Below are positions 57,137 to 64,000 of a stretch of 64,000 bases of DNA, in pieces (the stretch's first letter is position 1; each line of letters opens with the position of its first letter). Under the pieces are notes generated by a model, which did not search any database, was not told the DNA's origin, and saw only the letters and a program-made list of their open reading frames with translations. The stretch comes from Dactylis glomerata (lineage: Eukaryota > Streptophyta > Magnoliopsida > Poales > Poaceae): contig QXEO01001857.1 in NCBI GenBank assembly GCA_007115705.1, positions 62,001-126,000 of the forward strand, written 5' to 3'. A program made the position numbers and the translations under genes.

Positions 57137-57540
57137 GTCACACACACCAAAGGGTTGCATCTATCAACAATGGGCGACAATTCTGAAGACAATCAACACC
57201 TCCTTCACTAAGAAGAAATGTTGGTTCACTATATGTGTGTCAGGAGGGTTGTTGGAAATATATAGAGCGGGTGTTTGGTGTGCTTCAAGCTTATTTTTGT
57301 TATTGCCTTACCAACCATATCAACATCTCAGATATGGTAAATCATGAACTATTGTGTGATCATGCACAACATAATCATCGAGAACGGGCACTAGCCGTCT
57401 GAATACCAAGCCATCTTGTCAAAGTGGATCGTGTAAACTGAGTTTGTTGATTTTCTCTTCATGCATCAAAAATCCATGACACACAAAATCATCGCCAATT
57501 TCAAGATGATATAGAAGAGCATTCATGGGAACCCAAAGAA
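57137..57540 (+). pseudogene. PIF/Harbinger transposase relic, 3' part
   Basis: Continues the transposase with degraded motifs: an ATILKTI piece, then VFGVLQA-like and NYCVIMHNIIIENG, and finally DFLFMHQKSMTHKIIANFKM. These are the conserved C-terminal blocks of plant Harbinger transposases, here in mixed frames with stops. Confidence 0.75.
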
Positions 57541-59028
57541 AACACATCCTAAGATTTATCTCCACATCTACTTTGAACTTCTCAAATTTAATTTATTAGA
57601 GTTGTTGTATATATGATTAATCTCATTGTTTTAATTATTGTATGTGCAAGAGAAACTTTTTTTAAAACAATGAGTTGTTTACGGAATTTATTTGTGTAAT
57701 TTAATTCAAATCTAATTTAATCTAGATGTCTCTTGCACTCTCAAGTTTAATTATTGTATGCAAAAATTATCTAGATGTCTCTTGCACCTACTGTGTTCTG
57801 TTGTTATGTTCCATTAAAAACACAATGCAAGTAGCATGTTGTGCTTACAGAAATTATGTTAGCAATAATGTTGGGCCTGCGACCATGCCTGATGGAATCC
57901 GTCGTCATGTTGCTGACAAAGTACACACTGAAATACGGATTAAAATTTTAACAAATCAGAACCAAGCCAATTCAAAAATTAGGCTGGAAACATATCCATT
58001 AGGCGGGAAACATATTCAAAATTTAACTATATCATGAGTCGGGCATGCAACAAAGCTCAATACACAAATTTTCAAAAATCAAGAGACTCTACAGTAAAAT
58101 AATGGAAAGGAAGAGAAATTTCTACCTAAAAATGAAAAAACAACACAGTACAAGAAATGGAACACATTACAATTGCTACGGTCTTGCTTAATATTCTTAC
58201 CAAGATAACCGGACGCCCCAACCGATAAGAATCCTAGTGAACCTAGAAAAAGAATACAGGCCTAGAAAAAAAATTACCCCTTTTTCAAGATCCTTTTAGA
58301 AGTTCGACCCATACGTTTTCTGATGCCAATTCATATTAGATATACTAAATTCAGCAGTGGTCGATTGAAATTGAGAGAATAAGCTAAATAATTTTGACTT
58401 TATTTTTTTATTCTGATCTTCAGTAACTAGTACTCCTGTGAAATAATAGGTTAGCAAAATGGTAATAGTCACAGGATTCTTGTCTGAATACATGTTGGAC
58501 AGTTCATTGTTAATCAAGACTTTTTGTAATTAGTTAATTACAGAACTGGCTGCACTGGTGTTTCTCTCTATAAATGAGGAGCACAGACACAAACAGCAGG
58601 CACAAATTGGTTAGTGAGGCCTATAAAGAAGCAAATGCAACATAGGAGCACTCCATAGAAAGTAGTCCTATGTAGCAGAAGAAAATCCAATCTCCCCATA
58701 AAATTCATTAGCTCCAGGATTAATTGCACCAATGGTTTGAAAGCATCAAATGTTTATACGGGAATAACAAGTGAAATACTAGTGAAGATACAAGAAGTCA
58801 GGGAATGATCCTCGGGTTGTCGATGCCAACCAGATATTGTCCTTTTGCATCAACAAAGTACTCGATAATGGTTAACTCATACCCATGAATCTCCTCTTTC
58901 ACAAACGACAAAGAAACCGCAGACTCAATTCAGCAAGAAGCTTAAACATGATTCATGTCCAATGCTCTCATCACCACGAATTTCCCCTTTTGCATATGGT
59001 ATACAATCGCGGACTCATCCAGTGAGAA
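57541..59028. other. Intergenic DNA, no gene seen
   Basis: AT-rich, with only short chance frames. The 3' untranslated region of the F-box gene should occupy part of the last few hundred bases. A TCTCTATAAATGAGG string at about 58,565 looks like a TATA box, but nothing coding follows it. Confidence 0.4.
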
Positions 59029-60270
59029 TCATTCATTTCCAGCGTTCACATCATCATCACCAACCAAAGAAGGAGGCCACGCCATATTGTAGAGATGGAC
59101 ATCGCCCTCGAAGTTCCCCTGAAGCAGCAGCTCAAGCTCCACGGTATCCAAAGAAAGGGAGAAGAACCAGCAATGGAGCGTGCCGGCATGGGTCATACAT
59201 GTCGACGACAAGTGCACTAGCCCACACCTCACTTGCACGATCTTGAGATCGAGCTGCACGTCCAGAGCGGAGGCATGAGTGACCCGATCAAGCTCTGGAG
59301 CCAAAGAGATTGTGGTCGGCCGCGCCCAGACCTCGGCCCCATCCACGATCCCACGAGTCCAGACGTGGAGGGAGAATTCGGATTCGTAGACTATGCAGAG
59401 CTCGCCGTTGCTGGTCTCCCCGACGGCGAAATTGAACCCGACCACCTCCACCTGCGGGGGCAGATCGACGAAGGAGATGTCCATGGTGGCGGTGTCGATC
59501 CTTATCATGCGCGCTTCGCCCTGGTAGGGCCAGAAGATGGAGCCGCCCACCAGTGTGCCGGCCATGAACTTGAGGCTGCAGTTTCCGCCGACGTGCACCC
59601 ACGGCCGGACGGCCCACTCCCAGGTCTCCGACGAGAAGACGGCGACGCGGACCCTGCTCCGGTCCGAGCAGACGCAGGCCACGCGGAACGACCAGGGGCT
59701 CTCCTCGGAGGACAGCAGGTGGAAGCCGAGGACGGCGAAGTCGCGGCGGCTCCCGGACGCGATCTGGCCGGGCATCCGCGGGAGGACGTCGACGGCCCAG
59801 GTCATGGGGTTGAGGGCGACGAGCGACGGCCTCCTGCGCATCATGTCCCACAGGAGGACGTAGCCGTCGCGGCAGTCGGCGAAGCCCCAGCCCGTGGACA
59901 AGGGCGGGAGTGAGGTGAGGAAGAAGTCGCCGCGGCGGAGGGCGGCGGAGACGACGGGGTCGAAGCGGCGCAGCGGGAGGAAGGAGGGGGCGCTGGAGTT
60001 GCCGATATCGAGGAAGAGGCCGATGAGCGGCGCAGGGTGGAGGACGCGGAAGAGGCGGCGGAAGGGCCGGGAGGAGCGGATGGCCTGGAGCCATGGGCGG
60101 CAGGTGAGCGCGGCGCGGAGGAGGGCCCGGAGGTCCGGGAGACGGAGGAAGATCTCGCGGAGATCGTCTTCGGTAAGCGAGAATATGGTTGTGGAGCTGC
60201 GGGTGGTGGTGGCGGCGGCTGCGGTGGTCGTGGACGGCGACGCCGCCGCCGCCTGCAATTGACTGGCCAT
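59029..60270 (-). CDS. F-box protein, intronless
   Basis: 413 residues from the ATG at 60,270. F-box proteins are substrate receptors of SCF ubiquitin ligases and bind SKP1 through the F-box. The F-box is at about 30-75 (FSLTEDDLREIFLRLPDLRA, then ALTCRPWLQAI). Before it is a low-complexity Ala/Thr/Ser leader. After it come HPAPLIGLFLDIGN, DGYVLLWD and a C-terminal region without kelch or LRR repeats that I can identify. It ends VGDDDVNAGNE. The frame is open further upstream to an ATG at 60,375, but the copy at 61,704 begins at the equivalent of 60,270, which supports this start. The divergent truncated copy lies 1.4 kb away. No damage is visible. Confidence 0.85.
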   Translation of the reverse strand: MASQLQAAAASPSTTTAAAATTTRSSTTIFSLTEDDLREIFLRLPDLRALLRAALTCRPWLQAIRSSRPFRRLFRVLHPAPLIGLFLDIGNSSAPSFLPLRRFDPVVSAALRRGDFFLTSLPPLSTGWGFADCRDGYVLLWDMMRRRPSLVALNPMTWAVDVLPRMPGQIASGSRRDFAVLGFHLLSSEESPWSFRVACVCSDRSRVRVAVFSSETWEWAVRPWVHVGGNCSLKFMAGTLVGGSIFWPYQGEARMIRIDTATMDISFVDLPPQVEVVGFNFAVGETSNGELCIVYESEFSLHVWTRGIVDGAEVWARPTTISLAPELDRVTHASALDVQLDLKIVQVRCGLVHLSSTCMTHAGTLHCWFFSLSLDTVELELLLQGNFEGDVHLYNMAWPPSLVGDDDVNAGNE

Positions 60271-61703
60271 TGCTGGAGAAGTGGCTGGAGCGAATGAGCT
60301 TGTGGATGGATCCCTAGCTCGAAATTGTACGCACGGCCCATGTCCATAACATGGGACTACTTGCTTTGGGCCCAATTTAGTAGCTCAAAGGCCCGTCTGA
60401 CTTGCAAAAGTTACAGTCTTATTTTTTTTGGTAGTAAGTACCTTTTTCATTAGTTGCGAATTATATGAGTTCTGATTTCGCACTCCCAAGCTCATGTGAT
60501 CCTTTCATTTTCAAAAAAAAATTCAAAAACTATGCTTATAAGTTTAAAAAAAATGAAAAACAATTTCTAAATGTATTCTATGATGTATCATACAAATGTG
60601 CAAGATCTCGAGTCGAAATACTTTGGAGCCAGACAGAGAAATAAAACCCTCGTCGTCTTCTTCGTTGGCGCCTTGTCGGTTGCGTCAGGCAAAGGAGGAG
60701 CAGGTCTTCCTCTTCTGGGTTCTCCAGCCGGCTAAATCCACCCAGTGCGGCCACGCAGGTGCTATCCACCTGCTGCCGCCATGGCCCCCCACCGCCGGCC
60801 GCTGATCGGGAGCTGCCCAGAGATGTATTCATCCATCGGCCGCGCTCGCTGCGTTCAGAGCTCGACGATGGAGGAGGCGCAGGGGAGGAACATAGGAGAA
60901 AGGTTGGGGAATCGAGAGAGTAGGTTGGGGGATGAGGTCGTCGCCCGGGCCGGCAAACTAGAAAAAGTAACATCGTTAGTGGAGTGGTTGGGTTGTAGCT
61001 ACTCCATTAAGTCGATCAACGGTGGGAAATACTCTATAGGAAGATGTAATGGTTGGATCGGGGTGCGTAGCTACCTTCGGTGGTAGCAGGCTATTTTGGA
61101 TAAGACTTATGCCAAATTTGGGGAGAGATTTATGGTATTTGTTAAGATATTCCACAAATAAATCTCATCTCGAGAGAGAGAGTAGATCGAGAGTTTTCTT
61201 ATTTTCCTCCATTTTTACGTCTAAAACCAAGAAAATTTGAATGCCTAACCTGCACGTTAACATTCGTGCGAAAAACTATACCTTCTATATCTAGGAATGG
61301 AGGGAGTAAATCATATTTCTGAGTTTCAGAAAAGTTAAAACAAATATTCATATGTAGCTAACTATTTATCTCATAAATATGCAAAAACTCATGTTTAAAT
61401 ACTTTGTATTTTAAGCTATACAAAAATGACAAACGGCTAAATCTGAATATGTATATTTTCAAATCTATTTTTATCTAATTTGTTATGTTTGTGTAACCCA
61501 CAATATAAAGAATTTTTTAACAGTTTTTTACTTGCTTTTAGGTTATATTTATTTCATGATTTTTTTGAAACCTATAAATATATGATTTTTATTTTTTTAA
61601 CAATGAAGGAACCAAAAACACTTTTGGTCACATCACATGATCACAAGCTAGGGAAGCAGTGATTAAAAAAAGGCTTCTTCACTCCGGCCACTCGACTTGA
61701 GCA
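60271..61703. other. Divergent intergenic region between the two F-box copies
   Basis: Must contain the promoters of both F-box copies. 60,600-60,975 is GC-rich with a 131-codon minus-strand frame of no recognisable family. AGGGAGTA at about 61,302 is a Stowaway-like end. No complete second gene is supported. Confidence 0.4.
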
Positions 61704-62207
61704 ATGGCCAGTCAACTGCTGCCGGCGGCGGCGACCCCGTCCACGGCCACCGCCATCTCCGCAACCGTCAACGACACCACCACGCCCACATCCACCTCCA
61801 CCGCCACCATCGTATTCTCCCTCAGCGAAGACGACCTCCGCGAGATCTTCCTCCGTCTCCCGGACCTCCCGGCCCTCGTCCGCGCGGCGCTGACCTGCCG
61901 CCCATGGCTCCGCGCCGTCCGCTCCTCTCGGCCCTTCCGCCGCCTCTTCCGCGCCCTCCACCCGGCGCCGCTCATCGGCCTCTTCCTCAAGATAGGCAAC
62001 GGCGGCGCACCCTCCTTCCTCCCCCTGCCCCGCTCCGACCCCGTCGTCACCGCTGTCCTCCGCCGCGGCGACTTCTTCCTCACCTCCCTCCCGCCATCTC
62101 CTAAGGGCTGGAGCCTCGCGGACTGCCGCGACGGGTACGTCCTCCTGTGGAACAGCAGCCAAGACAGGCCGTCGACGTCCTCGTCCTCGGACCTTTTGAT
62201 GTTTTGA
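61704..62207 (+). CDS. Truncated F-box paralogue
   Basis: 167 residues. The first 150 or so parallel the F-box gene at 60,270: FSLSEDDLREIFLRLPDLPA, HPAPLIGLFLKIGNGG, FLTSLPP and DCRDGYVLLW. The similarity stops after LLW, and the frame ends 17 residues later with a serine-rich tail (SSQDRPSTSSSSDLLMF). The C-terminal substrate-binding half is lost, so the product, if made, has only the SKP1-binding part and could compete with full F-box proteins (inference). It may equally be a non-functional copy. Confidence 0.6.
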   Translation: MASQLLPAAATPSTATAISATVNDTTTPTSTSTATIVFSLSEDDLREIFLRLPDLPALVRAALTCRPWLRAVRSSRPFRRLFRALHPAPLIGLFLKIGNGGAPSFLPLPRSDPVVTAVLRRGDFFLTSLPPSPKGWSLADCRDGYVLLWNSSQDRPSTSSSSDLLMF

Positions 62208-62935
62208 AACGATTGGTACAACTAAAGCTGGATCTAATGAATTTTATGAGATTGGATTTTCTTCTTCTGCTACTTTCTATGGAGTGCTGCTATGTAGCAT
62301 TTGCTTCTTTCTAGGCCTGCAATTTGTGCCTAATGTTTGTCTTTGTTTTCGTCATCTATTGGGAGATAAACCGGCACCACTAATTCTGAAATTACAATAA
62401 GATTTAACTAAACATGAACTGTCAAACATGCATCTGTCGGTGATTCTAACGAAAATCCAGTTATACATATTTACCATTTTTTCTAGTAAAACCTGTGAAT
62501 CGTCGATGCAAGTATCACTTTTATTGTAATCCATTTCTTTTACTGCATGATCTCTTCGTTTTTTCAGGTCAGAATTTTCTTGTTTTCCATTATTTTACTG
62601 CACAGTCAGTATTTTTTGAGAATCTATGCATGTCACGTGTCGTTGCATGCCCAACTCATAAGTGCTTACGACTCCCTCCCTTTTTCTTTTTGTATACAAG
62701 GGCACAATATAATTCTTCAGATAGCAAACAAAGCCAACTAATAGATAGCATAATTAATCATTTGGAAAACCTCCTGTGTTCTGGGCTAAAATCATGCTGC
62801 TACTTTCTCTGGAGTGCTGCTATGTTGCATTTGCTTCTTTCTAGAACCCCATTAACAAATTTATGCCTAATGTTTGTCTTTGTTTTTGTCATCTATTGGA
62901 GGTAAACCAGCTCCACTAGTTCTCTAATTACAATA

Positions 62936-63204
62936 ATATTACCTTTCGCAAATACAGATGTATCGGATGTATCTAGATACATCCGTATTTGCGAAAGGTA
63001 ATATGGGTCGGAGCATTAGCGGAGCCAGGTTTTAAAAAATGGGTGTACATGTCTCTATGAATACTCAAAAAAATCTAATTTATAATAGATAAAATGCTAA
63101 TTTTATACATATTGCATAGAGATATAGCTTGTTCCCAGAAAATAATGGGTGTACATTGTACACCCATGATTATGCCTGGCTCCGCCCATGGGTCCGAGGG
63201 AGTA
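62936..63204. mobile_element. Fold-back (Stowaway/Athos-like) MITE containing a nested MITE
   Basis: ATATTACCTTTCGCAAATAC pairs with GTATTTGCGAAAGGTAATAT at 62,985-63,004, with a short GATGTATC / GATACATC inner stem. The right end GGTCCGAGGGAGTA resumes at 63,191 after the nested hAT-type MITE. The left CTCCCTC end is missing or diverged. Confidence 0.6.
63014..63190. mobile_element. hAT-type MITE nested in the fold-back MITE
   Basis: Inverted ends CATTAGCGGAGCCAGG and CATGGGCGGAGCCAGG (two mismatches), flanked by GGTCGGAG (63,006-63,013) and GGTCCGAG (63,191-63,198), an 8-bp duplication with one mismatch. 177 bp, non-coding. Ends resemble those of the MITE at 34,979. Confidence 0.7.
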
Positions 63205-63592
63205 GAAAGTTTTAAGTAAACATGAACTGTCAAACATACATCTGTTGGTGATTCTAACAAAAATCCAGTTATGCATTTTTACCATTTTGCTAGTAACCTG
63301 TGAATCGGCGATGCCTGTATCACTTTTATTGTAATCCATTTCTTTTACCGCATGATCTCTTCATTTTTTTAGGGTTGTAATTTCCTTCTTTTCCATTATT
63401 TTATTGTACAGCCTGTATTTTTTAGAATCTATGTATGTCAGCCTCATATTATAATTGGGTTTTAAGTGCTTACGACTCCTTCTGTTTTTGTATACAAGGC
63501 GCCAAGGCCACAATCTCATTTTTCAGATACCAAACAAAGCCAACTAACCTTTTGGAAAACCTCCCTATGTTATGGGCTAAAATCATGTTGCA

Positions 63593-64000
63593 TGTGGTGC
63601 TTGTTTCTCTATGGCTGCATGATCTAATCATTTTTTTTCTTGGAAGGAGATAGTGTCCTTTTTTTGAAATGGGAGATAGTGTCCTTGTATATGTACAAGA
63701 ATATTTTGTTTTTGCCATGGCCTTGTATTCAAAGACGAAGAGAGTAACCAACTTCTTTTTGGTTATGTTTCCCACCAAAATTTTGTGGTGCCTTGGTTGT
63801 GATTTGTTGCACTAGTCATATTGTAGTGCGCTCGAAAGTTACTTTTGTCTAGCTATACAATAATTTCGTAGTGGTTTGGTTATGATTTGTATAATTGTAC
63901 TACATACTTATAGACAATATTACGCATCCACTTAATTCTTTTACTGAATGTGAATATCTCGCATCTCTTATAATAGTTGTGTTTCAGGGATTACATATAG
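63593..64000. other. Intergenic DNA, no feature seen
   Basis: AT-rich, with a small local repeat (GGAGATAGTGTCCTT twice near 63,646 and 63,671). No coding frame of interest. Confidence 0.4.

Larger units (their letters stand above)
62269..63592. repeat. 531-bp tandem direct duplication, second copy interrupted by MITEs
   Basis: Unit 1 starts CTACTTTCTATGGAGTGCTG at 62,269 and unit 2 CTACTTTCTCTGGAGTGCTG at 62,800. Many landmarks recur in order (CATGAACTGTCAAACAT, TCACTTTTATTGTAATCC, AAGTGCTTACGACTCC, GGGCTAAAATCATG). Unit 2 ends at about 63,592 and is longer because of the insertion at about 62,936-63,204. No coding role is seen. Confidence 0.85.

Noticed and set aside
59288..60094. 268-codon frame in another register of the F-box gene, and 59,233-59,913 on the plus strand
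   Set aside because: Proline/arginine-rich shadows caused by high GC; the F-box frame has clear domain matches.
60578..60973. 131-codon minus-strand frame between the F-box copies
   Set aside because: Low-complexity Ser/Pro/Arg translation with no recognised domain; possibly transcribed leader, but nothing supports a protein.
62495..62905. 136-codon plus-strand frame after the truncated F-box copy
   Set aside because: It lies across the junction of the 531-bp tandem units and has no coding character.
1..64000. CRISPR array, operons, bacterial or phage system
   Set aside because: All multi-copy sequence is explained by LTRs, MITEs and local duplications. Genes are spliced, and regulatory signals are eukaryotic.

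Overview
The window reads as nuclear DNA of a grass, most likely a Triticeae species (wheat, barley, rye or Aegilops group). The support is: GC-rich first exons with short phase-consistent introns; BARE/Angela-type copia LTRs; gypsy LTRs whose sense strand begins TGATACGTCTCCAACGTATC; Stowaway and hAT-type MITEs. No bacterial, organellar or CRISPR features are visible. Splice sites were placed by hand by matching reading frames, GT-AG borders and family sequence memory, without RNA evidence.

Layout. (1) 1-5,450 is AT-rich and gene-poor. (2) 5,513-7,131 is a two-exon secreted Root_cap-domain gene with a tRNA-derived SINE in its intron. (3) 7,325-32,097 is a nested retrotransposon block. An old copia-type LTR relic was split by a 23.7-kb Tat-lineage Ty3/gypsy element (8,374-32,031, TSD GCGGC). 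That element was itself split twice, in gag and in integrase, by two pol-less gypsy elements of one family (10,281-17,605 and 21,735-28,981), both on the minus strand. (4) 32,100-36,340 is a mosaic of MITEs, small tandem duplications and a possible Helitron fragment. (5) 36,887-37,290 is a short paralogue of the Root_cap gene that keeps only the cysteine-rich N-terminal module. (6) 40,036-42,887 (+) encodes a protein-only RNase P (PRORP), and 43,637-47,380 (-) encodes an M18 aspartyl aminopeptidase. The two are convergent and both look intact. (7) 48,310-57,540 is a decayed PIF/Harbinger transposase gene split by a very young 8.4-kb copia element (48,699-57,131, TSD CAATG) with nearly identical LTRs but a ruined interior. 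(8) 59,029-60,270 (-) is an intact intronless F-box gene, with a truncated F-box copy divergently placed at 61,704-62,207 (+). Beyond it lies a 531-bp tandem duplication interrupted by nested MITEs.

Host genes likely to be functional are the Root_cap gene, PRORP, the aminopeptidase and the long F-box gene. The short Root_cap paralogue is open and properly spliced on paper, but its function is unknown. The host genes do not form a pathway.

The most unusual signals are in the mobile DNA. The Tat element carries, antisense to itself between integrase and the 3' LTR, a gene-like unit with its own TATA box, an AT-hook and a B3-like DNA-binding domain. The two pol-less elements share LTRs and most of their interior but carry different protein-coding cargo in exactly the same slot. 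The young copia element carries a second, better preserved GAG-pre-integrase segment spliced into its RNase H region.
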